NCBI GenBank assembly: GCA_963675565.2
Contig: CAXXYD010000004.1
Span: 2,852,001-2,916,000 of the forward strand
Length of the DNA stretch: 64,000 nt
Direction: 5' to 3'
Origin: JARRKU01 sp963675565
GTDB lineage: Bacteria; Desulfobacterota; Desulfobacteria; Desulfobacterales; Desulfosarcinaceae
Under the pieces are notes generated by a model. It ran no database searches. It saw only the letters and a program-made list of their open reading frames with translations, and was not told where the DNA came from. Both the position numbers and the translations under genes were made by a program. This document shows, one piece after another, positions 18,866-28,013 of the stretch. The stretch's first letter is position 1, and each line of letters begins with the position of its first letter.

Positions 18866-19924
18866 ATGTTTGGTACCAAACGCAATCGACTGGTGGGACT
18901 CGATATCGGCTCGAACACAATAAAGGCGGCTGAAATTGTGGAGAGCAAAAAAGGTTTTACGCTCTCAAAATTCGGTATGACGGATATCGCCGCCGGGCTT
19001 ATTGAAGACGGGGCCATCAAAGATCCCGAGGCTGTGGCCGACACGCTGAAGAACCTTTTCAAATCGTACGGTATTAAAAACAGCGGCGTAGCATTATCCA
19101 TTGGCGGTTATTCGGTGATCGTAAAAAAGATCAGCGTTCAGACCGCCACCGAAGACCAACTCCAGGATACCATCCACTTTGAAGCCGAGCAGTACATTCC
19201 TTTCGACATCAATGACGTGAACCTGGACTTTCAGATTCTTGGCGAGAACGAGAACAATCCCAACCAGATGAATGTCCTGCTGGTGGCTGCCAAGAAGGAA
19301 ATGGTCAACGATTATGTCAATTTGGCTGAATTGGCCGGGCTGGAACCGCGAACTATCGATGTGGATGCATTTGCCCTTCAAAATATTTTTGAAATCAATT
19401 ACGAACCCAGTTCAGAAGAGAATGTGGCCCTGATCGATATTGGTGCCAGCAAGACCTCCTTGAACATTCTCAAGGGGGGCAATTCCGTTTTCATGCGGGA
19501 TGTTTCTCTGGGGTGCGGTCAGATCAACCAGAAGATTGCATCCCTGATCGACTGTTCTATCGAAGAGGCCGAGGCCATTAAATTCGGCGAAGGCAGCGAT
19601 AAAATTTCCCCCGAAGATTTGTCGGACATTATTTCATCCGTGGTGGCCGACTGGTGCACTGAAATACGGCGGGCTTTGGATTTCTTTTATTCGACCTATC
19701 CGGATGATCAGATTAAAAAGATTGTACTCAGCGGCGGCGGCGGCAATATCCAGGAACTGCGGCAGCTGCTGGCCGTCGAAACCTCTGCCGAGGTGGAAAC
19801 CATCAATCCTTTTCAACGCTTTTACATTGACAGTGACAAGTTTGATACCGAGTACTTGGAAAAAATTGCGCCCCAGGCATCTATTTGCATGGGGTTGGCA
19901 ACCCGCAAAGTGGATGACAAATGA
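18866..19924 (+). CDS. pilM: Type IV pilus assembly ATPase-like protein PilM
   Basis: A 352-residue actin/FtsA-like cytoplasmic protein that binds the N-terminus of PilN and links the inner-membrane PilNO platform to the motor. The nucleotide-site motifs are LVGLDIGSNTIKAAEI at the start, NVALIDIGASKTSLNIL in the middle and KKIVLSGGGGNI near the end. ATG 18866 is chosen over the TTG at 18860 because GATGAG is properly spaced. Its last codons overlap the pilN start by four bases (ATGA), the usual sign of a coupled operon. Confidence 0.96.
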   Translation: MFGTKRNRLVGLDIGSNTIKAAEIVESKKGFTLSKFGMTDIAAGLIEDGAIKDPEAVADTLKNLFKSYGIKNSGVALSIGGYSVIVKKISVQTATEDQLQDTIHFEAEQYIPFDINDVNLDFQILGENENNPNQMNVLLVAAKKEMVNDYVNLAELAGLEPRTIDVDAFALQNIFEINYEPSSEENVALIDIGASKTSLNILKGGNSVFMRDVSLGCGQINQKIASLIDCSIEEAEAIKFGEGSDKISPEDLSDIISSVVADWCTEIRRALDFFYSTYPDDQIKKIVLSGGGGNIQELRQLLAVETSAEVETINPFQRFYIDSDKFDTEYLEKIAPQASICMGLATRKVDDK

Positions 19925-20499
19925 TACGTATCAATTTACTACCATATCGAGCTGCAAAGAAAAAAGAGAATATCCGCAGGCAGGTCAGTATCTTCTTTCT
20001 TTCGATCATCGTTGTCCTGCTTCTGGTTTTCTGGCACAACAGCTATCTGGGCGGGCGCATCACTGATCTCAATAAAGAGATCAGCAGTACCCAGGCCCAG
20101 GTGGCCAAGTACAAGAAAATCAACGACGAGATTGCTGAAATCAAAAAGAAGCTCAAGGTGCTGGATCAAAAGATCGATGTGATCACTGCCCTGGAAGCGG
20201 ACCGCAAGGCACCCGTGGAAAACATGGACCGCCTGTACCGGCTGCTGGTGGAAAAGCGCATGTGGTACACCCAGATTGAAGAAAATGTGAATCAATTCAA
20301 GCTCAGCGGCATTGCCATCGATAACCAGACCGTTGCCGACTTTATGACACGCATAGAAAAGTCGGGGGACTTCGAAAATGTGCGTCTGGCGTCCATAAAA
20401 CAATTCAAAAACCAGGGCAATGACCTGAAATTAAAGCAGTTTGATTTGAATTTCAGCAAGAAACAAAAACAGCAGGAACCGGCAGAGGTCAAAAAATAA
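19921..20499 (+). CDS. pilN: Type IV pilus inner-membrane protein PilN
   Basis: A 192-residue protein with the hallmark N-terminus MIRINLLPYRAAKKKEN, the cytoplasmic tail bound by PilM. One membrane helix follows (about residues 23-42, IFFLSIIVVLLLVFW), then a coiled coil and a small periplasmic domain that pairs with PilO. It overlaps pilM by four bases and ends on the base where pilO starts, so the three genes are tightly coupled. Confidence 0.95.
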   Translation: MIRINLLPYRAAKKKENIRRQVSIFFLSIIVVLLLVFWHNSYLGGRITDLNKEISSTQAQVAKYKKINDEIAEIKKKLKVLDQKIDVITALEADRKAPVENMDRLYRLLVEKRMWYTQIEENVNQFKLSGIAIDNQTVADFMTRIEKSGDFENVRLASIKQFKNQGNDLKLKQFDLNFSKKQKQQEPAEVKK

Positions 20500-21146
20500 T
20501 GGCAAAAAACACCACGTCCAACCGCAAACTGGCGCCCTATTTCGAGAAGATGGAGCGGCTGACCAAAATCCAGCGAATCGTGATATATGCCGTCACGCTC
20601 TTGGTTATTGTTGGGGTTTCGTACTGGTTTTTTTTCCGGCCCAAATATGACACCATCGAACAGCTCGACAAACGGCTGGTCGCGATCCAGGCGGAGCTGG
20701 CCAAGGCGAAGAAAAACGCCCAGGAGCTAAACGACTGGCGCAGCAAAATGAAACAGAAAGAGACCCAGTACCGGACTGTGATGCGGGCACTGCCGGAGAA
20801 AGAGGAAATCCCTTCCCTGCTGGCCGGCATTTCCCAGGCGGGAAAAGATGCCGGACTGGAATTTCTGTTGTTCCAGCCCAAACCGGAGAGCGTTAAAGGG
20901 TTTTATGCCGAGATTCCGGTGGATATCAATGTGGCCGGGACATACCATCAAGTGGCGGTATTTTTTGATAAAGTGGCCAACCTGCCGCGTATTGTCAACA
21001 TACGTAACATCAAAATGACACCCCAGGGGCAAAAGGACGTAGGCGGCAGTCTAACCACTGTCTGTCAGGCGGTGACCTATAAATTCGTGGAATCGGCCCA
21101 GGCCGCCAGTGGTGGCCAGCGCAAGGGCCGGCGACGAACACAATAG
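20499..21146 (+). CDS. pilO: Type IV pilus inner-membrane protein PilO
   Basis: A 215-residue protein: short cytoplasmic N-terminus, membrane helix at about residues 27-49 (IVIYAVTLLVIVGVSYWFFF), coiled coil (about 55-90), then a ferredoxin-like periplasmic domain with LPEKEEIPSLLAGISQAGK, typical of PilO. It forms the alignment complex with PilN and PilP. Its ATG overlaps the pilN stop. Confidence 0.95.
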   Translation: MAKNTTSNRKLAPYFEKMERLTKIQRIVIYAVTLLVIVGVSYWFFFRPKYDTIEQLDKRLVAIQAELAKAKKNAQELNDWRSKMKQKETQYRTVMRALPEKEEIPSLLAGISQAGKDAGLEFLLFQPKPESVKGFYAEIPVDINVAGTYHQVAVFFDKVANLPRIVNIRNIKMTPQGQKDVGGSLTTVCQAVTYKFVESAQAASGGQRKGRRRTQ

Positions 21147-21164
21147 AAATAGGTGAAGGCGCAG

Positions 21165-21824
21165 ATGAGTAAAATAGGCAAAACCACGTTGATGATACTT
21201 GTTGCGGTGGCAATGGCGGGGGTCATGTCGTGCAAGGAGAAAGCACCGCCTGAAGCCAAGGCGCCCATGGTGCAGAAAATAACCCCTTCCCAACCCGCGC
21301 CGCCGACATCAAATTCATCGGCATCTTCCGAAAATAGGGAAGAAGCAACACCCGCTCCGGAAACGGCTGCAGCTGGCCCGGCGGCCGGCGGTGAATTGGC
21401 TGAAGAGAACGCTTCGGCACTGATTGAAGCATCCTTGAAGATTGCCAGCAGCTACGATCCTGAAGGGCGCTTCGATCCTTTTGAGCCGTTGTTCAAAGAA
21501 GAGCCCGGTGAGACCGAAGTTGTTTCCAGCAAAGAGAAACGCAAGAAAAGGGTCCCTCAGACACCCCTGGAAAGGGTTGCCCTGAGCCAATTGAAGCTAT
21601 CGGCCATCATGCGCACCCCCCGGGGGAACAGTGCCATCGTTGAGGATGCCACCGGCAAGGGGTACGTGGTTAAAAAGGGGACATATATCGGCCTTAATTC
21701 GGGCCAGGTGATTCTAATTGACAGGGCTCGGGTGGTTGTAGAGGAAGAGATCGAGAATGTATTGGGGGAACTCATCATTCAAAATACTGAGCTAAAACTT
21801 CAGAAACCTGCTGGAGAGCTTTAA
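21165..21824 (+). CDS. pilP: Type IV pilus assembly lipoprotein PilP
   Basis: A 219-residue protein with a lipoprotein signal ending in the lipobox VMSC (Cys near residue 23), a long Pro/Ala/Ser linker, and a C-terminal beta domain (ALSQLKLSAIMRTPRGN ... GKGYVVKKGTYIG) that docks to the secretin PilQ. ATG 21165 has GAAGG upstream and is preferred to the GTG at 21153, which would put a charged extension before the signal. It ends one base before pilQ. Confidence 0.93.
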   Translation: MSKIGKTTLMILVAVAMAGVMSCKEKAPPEAKAPMVQKITPSQPAPPTSNSSASSENREEATPAPETAAAGPAAGGELAEENASALIEASLKIASSYDPEGRFDPFEPLFKEEPGETEVVSSKEKRKKRVPQTPLERVALSQLKLSAIMRTPRGNSAIVEDATGKGYVVKKGTYIGLNSGQVILIDRARVVVEEEIENVLGELIIQNTELKLQKPAGEL

Positions 21825-21825
21825 T

Positions 21826-24246
21826 ATGAGAACAATAAGATCGAAATTTGCTGTATTGATTGTCACCCTGTTTGGTTTGACCCTTATGCTGAGCGGATGT
21901 GCCACCCAATCCGGCTCTACGGGCGCAGACCAACAGGACAAACCGGCGGATAACCTGGTGTCCATTGACAACATCTCTTCGTCCGAGACTGCCGATGCCA
22001 CTTTTGTGACAGTGTCCGCCGACGGCCCGCTGACGTTTTCGGCCTTCAAGAAGCCGGATCCGTTGTCTGTGGTCCTGGTGTTTCCGGCAACGACAACACG
22101 CCGGTTATCCGTGCCGCCAAAACTCGAAAGCACTCTCATCGATCAGGTGCTGATCAGCGACGGCAATGAGGGACGTACGGCGAGAGTGGAGTTCCAATTG
22201 TCGGCGGATGCCACTTATACGGCCACGCGGCAGGGCAACAGCGTCATGCTGGCTTTTAACAGGCCCGACATTGATGAACCGGCGCCGGCTGTAACGGCGA
22301 CAGAAGCCCGGCCGCTTGAGATGACAACGGCATCCCAAAGCCAACCGGCCCTGCAGGACTCTGGCAAGACTGCGGCAGTCGCCACTTATAATGAATCCTC
22401 CATTGAAAATACAACTTCCTCGGCGGCAGTTGCCAAAACCACCGCCTGGGTGAATAAGATTGATTTTCTCAGCCAGTCCGAAGGCAAGTCGACGCTGGTG
22501 CTGGGAACGACCCATGCAGTGAATTACCAGATTCGGAAAATAAGCCCCAAAAAAATTGAAATTGAACTGCTCAATACGCGGATTCCTTCCTATCGGCAGC
22601 GGGCGCTGATCACCACCCGGTTCAACAGCGCCGTGGACCGTATCGTGCCCTACCAGGTTTCCAAGGATAAAAGTGAAAGCCGGGTATCCATTGAAATGCG
22701 TGAACCGGTGGCTTACGTTGCCGAGCAGACCGGCAATATGCTGCTGATTCACTTCGAGGCCTCCTCGGTGCCGCCCAAACCTCTGGAGCAAGCCCAGTTG
22801 CCGGCCTGGAAGCAGGAAATGGCCGATGGTGTAATGGGCGATGCCCCTGGCAGTGGTGCCGTCCCGGCTGCAGCAATGATGCAAGACGGCGGCGCTCCGT
22901 CGCCGGTGGCCATGCCGGCGTCAGCGGTGCCCACGGATGCCGAACTTGAAGACAAACTCATGCGGGAGGATCTGGAACTCAAAGCCCTGCTGAGTCCCCG
23001 CAAGAAAAAATATACCGGCGAGAAAATCGCCCTGGATTTCTACGACACCGATATCAAGAATGTCTTTCGCATTCTGCGTGAAATCAGCGGCAAGAATTTC
23101 GCCATCGACAAGGACGTCACCGGCAAAGTGACCATGACCCTGGACCAACCGGTTCCCTGGGACCAGGTGCTCGACCTGGTGCTGCGCATGAACCAGCTGG
23201 GCATGACCCATGAAGGCGATATCGTTCGCATCGCCACACTGGAGACCCTCAAAAGAGAAGACGACTTGAGAAAGGCCAAGCTGGAGTCCCTGCGCAAGGC
23301 CCGCGAAGAAGCCAAGGCCCTGGAGCCGCTGGTGACCAAATATATTCCCGTCAGTTACTCCAATGCGGATGCCGAGGTCAAACCCCATATCGAGAAAATT
23401 TTGACCAGCGGCCGGGGCAGCGTCACCGTGGATTCCAAAAACAACCAGGTGATCGTCACCGACACGGCAGCCAAGGTGCGCCAGGCCGAGTCTATTGTCA
23501 AACGCATCGACAAGGTGACGGCCCAGGTCATTATCGAAGCGCGGGTGGTGGAGGTCAGCAAGGATTTTTCCAAGGAACTGGGCATTGACTGGGGCCTGAA
23601 CTATGGACCCGGCATCATGCCGGGTACCGACTGGAACACCACCACGGATATGGCCATGAACTTCCCGTCGGCCAGCAATTCCTCCATCGGGTTGAGCTTT
23701 TCACGCCTTTCGGGGGTTCCGTTCGTGCTCAATGCACGGCTCAATGCCCTGGAGACCACCGGCGAGGGGCGCATTCTCTCGGCGCCCAAAATTTTGACCC
23801 TGGACAACAAGAAAGCCAAGATCAAACAGGGCCTGGAATACGCTTACCTGGAGCGCGACTCTTCGGGCGGCTCCTCGGTGGCGTTCAAGAACATCGACCT
23901 GCTGCTGGAGGTTACCCCCCATGTGACGCCGGACAACCGCATCTCGCTCATCATCTATATTACCAAAAATGATGTGGCCGGCATTACCGCAGGCGTGCCC
24001 AATGTGGCCACCAACGAGGCGCAGACCGAACTGCTGGTCAACGATGGGGACACCGTGGTTATCGGCGGCATTGTCAAACGCACCCACAACGAGGGTTCCA
24101 ATGCATTCCCCGTGCTTTCCAAGATACCGGTACTGGGCTGGGCGTTTAAAAACAACACCAGCTCCAATTCGGATGACGAACTGCTGATATTCATTACGCC
24201 CCGTATTGTACAGTTGGAACAAGAAGTGGCGCAGACGATCAATTAA
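21826..24246 (+). CDS. pilQ: Type IV pilus secretin PilQ
   Basis: An 806-residue outer-membrane secretin through which the pilus passes. It has a lipoprotein signal (lipobox LSGC, Cys about 25), two AMIN domains that bind peptidoglycan (about 45-140 and 205-310), an STN/N0 domain (about 390-470, IALDFYDTDIKNVFRILREI), an N1 ring domain (about 500-560), and the secretin channel (VVEVSKDFSKELGIDWG ... NAFPVLSKIPVLGWAFKN ... LLIFITPRI). It is the fifth of five pil genes in standard order. Lipidated PilQ is also known in other deltaproteobacteria such as Geobacter and Myxococcus relatives. Confidence 0.96.
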   Translation: MRTIRSKFAVLIVTLFGLTLMLSGCATQSGSTGADQQDKPADNLVSIDNISSSETADATFVTVSADGPLTFSAFKKPDPLSVVLVFPATTTRRLSVPPKLESTLIDQVLISDGNEGRTARVEFQLSADATYTATRQGNSVMLAFNRPDIDEPAPAVTATEARPLEMTTASQSQPALQDSGKTAAVATYNESSIENTTSSAAVAKTTAWVNKIDFLSQSEGKSTLVLGTTHAVNYQIRKISPKKIEIELLNTRIPSYRQRALITTRFNSAVDRIVPYQVSKDKSESRVSIEMREPVAYVAEQTGNMLLIHFEASSVPPKPLEQAQLPAWKQEMADGVMGDAPGSGAVPAAAMMQDGGAPSPVAMPASAVPTDAELEDKLMREDLELKALLSPRKKKYTGEKIALDFYDTDIKNVFRILREISGKNFAIDKDVTGKVTMTLDQPVPWDQVLDLVLRMNQLGMTHEGDIVRIATLETLKREDDLRKAKLESLRKAREEAKALEPLVTKYIPVSYSNADAEVKPHIEKILTSGRGSVTVDSKNNQVIVTDTAAKVRQAESIVKRIDKVTAQVIIEARVVEVSKDFSKELGIDWGLNYGPGIMPGTDWNTTTDMAMNFPSASNSSIGLSFSRLSGVPFVLNARLNALETTGEGRILSAPKILTLDNKKAKIKQGLEYAYLERDSSGGSSVAFKNIDLLLEVTPHVTPDNRISLIIYITKNDVAGITAGVPNVATNEAQTELLVNDGDTVVIGGIVKRTHNEGSNAFPVLSKIPVLGWAFKNNTSSNSDDELLIFITPRIVQLEQEVAQTIN

Positions 24247-24270
24247 GTTTTTTATGAAGGAGAAGAGGAT

Positions 24271-25008
24271 ATGCGACGGTTCAAATTAAAATTTACGGGC
24301 TTAATCGGCTTTCTGGCAGTCCTGGCACTGTTCATCGGCTGCGGCGGCGATTCGGATTTGTTTGATGAGGCTCCAACGCGTTATAGCGCCCAGGCGATCC
24401 CTAAGGACGGTGATGATGATACCCAGGAAATCGATGTCTTTTTCAATGATTGTGACGGTAATTTATCTACGCCTGACGATGTCGAAACCAATTTTCCTTT
24501 CGATGTGAAAATTATAGTTGAGGCCGATGACACGGCGGCCAAGTTTCGGATAGAAGGCTATGAGGTGCGCTTTCGCCGGAACCATGGAGATTACTTTGAA
24601 GTGGACGATGGAGATCCACAATTGGGCGTATGGGAGGATTTGACGGCCGATGAGATGCCCGCACTTACTGGCACCGTTCTAAACCCGGCAAGCTACAACT
24701 ATACTTCGCCTATCATTAATCCTGGTGATACCCTTACCATCGACGGACTGCTTGTTTGGTCCCAGGGCGATAAAATCTATTATGCACAAACCGTTCTCGG
24801 GAGCTTTAGCTTGTTCCTTGAAGATTATGTGGTTGTTCTAGATCCGGGCCCTCCTGTGGTTTCTATAACTTATTCGGAGGCTGGAACCACTGACTTGGTC
24901 TACGATTTCCAGGTGATATTGAATTGCAGAACATTGGAAGATCAGGAGTTTGATATTACTACACCATGGACACCGGTTCATTTCGCTGATTTCAATAAAT
25001 GCTCATAA
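24271..25008 (+). CDS. Acidic lipoprotein at the end of the pilus operon, function unknown
   Basis: A 245-residue protein with a strong GAAGGAG site and a lipoprotein signal (lipobox FIGC, followed by GGDSD). The mature part is acidic and beta-rich with many Asp, Tyr and Thr residues (for example AIPKDGDDDTQEIDVFFNDC) and three more cysteines, which suggests a folded surface or periplasmic domain. I recognise no family. It lies 24 bases after pilQ and directly before a strong terminator, so it is most likely the last gene of the pil operon and perhaps a pilus accessory protein. Confidence 0.8.
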   Translation: MRRFKLKFTGLIGFLAVLALFIGCGGDSDLFDEAPTRYSAQAIPKDGDDDTQEIDVFFNDCDGNLSTPDDVETNFPFDVKIIVEADDTAAKFRIEGYEVRFRRNHGDYFEVDDGDPQLGVWEDLTADEMPALTGTVLNPASYNYTSPIINPGDTLTIDGLLVWSQGDKIYYAQTVLGSFSLFLEDYVVVLDPGPPVVSITYSEAGTTDLVYDFQVILNCRTLEDQEFDITTPWTPVHFADFNKCS

Positions 25009-25048
25009 TAAGAATTTGATTTCATAGCTGATATCGCCAATTGACAAT

Positions 25049-25091
25049 AAACAAAACAACCCGCCACTTTCCAGGGCGGGTTGTTTTGTTT
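25049..25091 (+). terminator. Strong intrinsic terminator of the pil operon
   Basis: A perfect 17-bp inverted repeat (arms 25049-25065 and 25075-25091, 9-base loop) with a GC-rich core GGCGGG and an outer TTGTTTTGTTT tract. It lies 41 bases after the lipoprotein stop. The A-rich left arm lets it also work for the opposite strand, where the TPR lipoprotein gene ends at 25394. Confidence 0.92.
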
Positions 25092-25393
25092 GGTAGGTGA
25101 TTTTTTAATCCACTAAGATTCAACTATCGGTATTTATATCCGACTTTTACAGTGAAATGCTGGTAACTCGCTAAATGGCCGATGAAATGTTTAGTTTGGA
25201 GGGGCACTCCACCGCCGCGATATTTTTGGCCAATTTTTCTACCATGGCCGCGAAAAGACACTCCCAAGAAACGGCTATGTTGGTTGCCTCGCGCCAGAGT
25301 TAATAACATCGGCATGCAACGCGTAACAAACTGAACCGCTATTAAATATACCCCTGGCGGGCAATCCAATAACCATAAATCCTATCATGATAG
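25092..25393. other. Intergenic region after the pil terminator, no gene recognised
   Basis: About 300 bases between two convergent operons. A minus-strand frame of 81 codons (25124-25369) has no recognised family and no good start. One segment, 25145-25164, resembles 42558-42577 (15 of 20 bases), and both regions also carry GCGCCAG followed by a TTAAT-type stretch; this may mark remnants of a repeat. Confidence 0.4.
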
Positions 25394-26164
25394 TTACCGG
25401 ATGGATTGAATTCTCTGTCTGGCCTTGATGGCGATTTCACTTTCCGGTGCGGCCAGATCGAAAGCCGTTTCGTACGAGATCAGGGCCTGGTCCGTGCGTC
25501 CCATCATCAAATTGGCCTCACCCAGCTCGTAGTGGATTTCGGCCACCTGGGGCGCCTGCTGTACGGCCCGCGCCAGATAGCGCAGCGCCAGGCGGCCCTC
25601 ATGCATGGCCAGGTAGGTGCGGCCGGCGCCCCGCAGGGCATTGACGAAATTTTCCTGGATCTTGAGGGCCTCCTTAAAGTAGGTCAGGGCCTTGTTGTAC
25701 TGGCCCTTGTGGTAATAGGCCAGGCCGAGGTTGGACAGGGCGTAGTGCGGGGTGGCGTAGAGGGCGTCCCGGGTGATTTCTTCAAAGACCGCGATGGCGG
25801 CATCCCACTCTTTCATCGACAGGTAGGCCATGCCCAGATTGTTGCGCGCCGGCGCATAGCTGGGCTTCAGGGCAATGGCCTTTTTAAAATAGCCAACGGC
25901 GTCGGGCATCCGTTTTTTCACCATGTAGCAGATGCCCAGATCGAAATGCACGATGGGATCGGCAGGGTTGAGCTCCTTTGCCTTGATCAGTTCCCGCAAA
26001 GCGGCGGTATAATCTCCCTGGCGCATGTAGGCCTCGCCGATTTCACGGGTTGCTTCGGCCATGCGTGAATTGTTCTGCGTGGATTGTCCGCTGCAGGCGT
26101 ACAGGCCGATGGTACCGGCCAGAATCAAAAAAAGGCACAATGTGGACCATGTCCGTTGGTTCAT
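25394..26164 (-). CDS. TPR lipoprotein, PilF/PilW-like pilotin candidate
   Basis: A 256-residue protein with a lipoprotein signal (lipobox LYAC, Cys near residue 24) and about six tetratricopeptide repeats (for example EAYMRQGDYTAALRELIKAK, PSYAPARNNLGMAYLSMKEW, SNLGLAYYHKGQYNKALTYF). This is the layout of PilF/PilW/Tgl pilotins, which help the secretin PilQ assemble in the outer membrane. The location facing the pil operon fits, but TPR lipoproteins are diverse. It is the last gene of the serS-thrC-LysM run on this strand, 30 bases after the LysM gene. Confidence 0.85.
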   Translation of the reverse strand: MNQRTWSTLCLFLILAGTIGLYACSGQSTQNNSRMAEATREIGEAYMRQGDYTAALRELIKAKELNPADPIVHFDLGICYMVKKRMPDAVGYFKKAIALKPSYAPARNNLGMAYLSMKEWDAAIAVFEEITRDALYATPHYALSNLGLAYYHKGQYNKALTYFKEALKIQENFVNALRGAGRTYLAMHEGRLALRYLARAVQQAPQVAEIHYELGEANLMMGRTDQALISYETAFDLAAPESEIAIKARQRIQSIR

Positions 26165-26194
26165 TGGATTAACCTCTGTCTCACTTGTCTGTTT

Positions 26195-27994
26195 CTACCA
26201 AACCACCAAATCAAAACCCCGGGCGTACAGCAGATCGGTGACGGCCGGCGGCAAATTGGCGCCGGAAAGCAGCAGCCGCTCGTCATTGTTTTGGGTATAA
26301 GAGACGCCGGCCACGGTAATGCTGGTGTTGAAGTCGGCCGGCCTGTTGGCGGCAAGCAGCGTGGGGTTTTGTTCAAATGCCAGTCCGAGAGCGGCAAGCA
26401 GTTTTCGGACAATGGCATCGTAATTTTCATCGGCGCTGATTTGAAGCACGGTCAGGCCGGTGGCGCTGATGGCCGACAGTGCATCGCCGTATAAGTCGCC
26501 GAAATCCACAAACACCTCCCGGCCACCGGTTACGGATATCATATCTGCGAAGGCCTGCACCTGGATGCCGGCATAGGGAAAAGAGATGGCGATGTTGGGC
26601 GCATAAGTGAATCCCAGGGTGCGGGAGATGATCTTGACGAAATCTTTCTGTCCTGTCGGTGCCAGCGCCAGAATGTTTTTTACGGCATGCCGTTGTTGGT
26701 CATCATACGCCGGCGCCGGGCTTTTGCCATCAGGCAGTATTTCTTTGAGGACAATGCCGTTCTGTTCAAGATAGCGGCGGATGGCATCCGGCGTTTGCTG
26801 GGCTGGGTCGGCAATGGGGGTGATGCACAGTTGACGGCCCTCATTTTCCGGGCGAATCCATTTGGCCCGGACGGCGATATGCACGCCATCACCGTCAATA
26901 AACAATTCCGCAGCGGCGCTTTCATCGGCGGGTTCCAGGTTTTCAAAAATCGCACCGATAATTTCTTCCACCGTGGCCTGGTCGTCAACGGTAACGGGTT
27001 TGATTTCCGGCCATGTTTGTTCAAATGTTTCCGTATCCAGATCCATGATATGCCGGCCGGAAGTAAAAACCATTTTTGTATCGTCTTGCAGTTCAAGAAC
27101 GGGATGGCGTGACAAGTCCAGCTCGAAATCATCACCGCTGGGCCGGGGCAGGAAATAGGTTCCTTTATTGCGAAGGGTACCGCCTACCGCTGCCGCAGCT
27201 TCGGCAACAGGGCTTGCCGGGGGCTCGGTTTTGGGGGCCGCCGGGATGGCGGCCGGCAGGGGCAGGGGTGTCGGTGCCGCTGCGGTGTCGGCTTCAGGCG
27301 GTTGATTCTGCCCGACCGTTTCCTTGAGGTTGCCGGCCGGGTCATACATGGCATCGTACCAGGGCTGTTCACGCATGGCCGGATCGGGGAGGTACACTTT
27401 CTGACCGGCATAAATCAGGTCGAGGTCTTTGACCTGCGGATTGGCGGCTTTAAATAGTTTAATGCCTTCCAGATAGGATGGGCTGCCGTAACGGCCGTAT
27501 TTTTCAGCGATCAGGCGGGATACGGTGTCTCCCCGGCGGACATGGTGGACCTGGGAATGGCTTGAAATAACCTCGGTGACTTTGGCCAGGGTGACAAAGG
27601 GAATGGATACCACGCCGCTGGATTGTCCGGGCAACGTGCCGTGTTCCAGTTTGCGCAGGGGGATATCGATTCGCTGGCCGGGGCGCACCATATCGATGTT
27701 TTTGATATGCGGATTGAGTCTTTGGAAGATGCCGGTAAAATCGCGAAAGTCCCGGTGGGAGATTTCGCCCTTCTGGCGGAAGATCTTCAGGATCCAGTCG
27801 TCCTTCTGAACGACATAAGGCTCGCACAGGATATCCCAGCCCCGGTCATAGCGCACGATATAGTTTTTGTAGACCAGGCTGCTGGCATGTCCTGCCGTAT
27901 TAATTGAACAGGCGACGAACAGCGTCAGCAGCCAGTACCGGAGAGTTGTAAAAAAGCAATGCATTGGACGCTTCATCAGACTACTTCGATTCAT
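26195..27994 (-). CDS. Exported LysM-domain protein
   Basis: A 599-residue protein with a signal segment (YWLLTLFVACSINTAGHA) and two LysM-like modules: about residues 55-115 (YVVQKDDWILKIFRQKG ... LNPHIKNIDMVRPGQRIDIP) and about 150-210 (HHVRRGDTVSRLIAEKYG ... VKDLDLIYAGQKVYLP). A Pro/Ala-rich linker (about 230-275) leads to a C-terminal region of about 320 residues that I do not recognise. LysM modules bind peptidoglycan. Three in-frame ATGs (27994, 27976, 27964) lack clear ribosome sites; the first is kept. It starts 19 bases after thrC, so translation may be coupled. Confidence 0.82.
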   Translation of the reverse strand: MNRSSLMKRPMHCFFTTLRYWLLTLFVACSINTAGHASSLVYKNYIVRYDRGWDILCEPYVVQKDDWILKIFRQKGEISHRDFRDFTGIFQRLNPHIKNIDMVRPGQRIDIPLRKLEHGTLPGQSSGVVSIPFVTLAKVTEVISSHSQVHHVRRGDTVSRLIAEKYGRYGSPSYLEGIKLFKAANPQVKDLDLIYAGQKVYLPDPAMREQPWYDAMYDPAGNLKETVGQNQPPEADTAAAPTPLPLPAAIPAAPKTEPPASPVAEAAAAVGGTLRNKGTYFLPRPSGDDFELDLSRHPVLELQDDTKMVFTSGRHIMDLDTETFEQTWPEIKPVTVDDQATVEEIIGAIFENLEPADESAAAELFIDGDGVHIAVRAKWIRPENEGRQLCITPIADPAQQTPDAIRRYLEQNGIVLKEILPDGKSPAPAYDDQQRHAVKNILALAPTGQKDFVKIISRTLGFTYAPNIAISFPYAGIQVQAFADMISVTGGREVFVDFGDLYGDALSAISATGLTVLQISADENYDAIVRKLLAALGLAFEQNPTLLAANRPADFNTSITVAGVSYTQNNDERLLLSGANLPPAVTDLLYARGFDLVVW

Positions 27995-28013
27995 TAAGGG
28001 GACAAAATTACGG

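Noticed and set aside
25124..25369. An 81-codon - strand frame after the pil terminator
   Set aside because: No start signal and no family; the region looks like degraded intergenic DNA.
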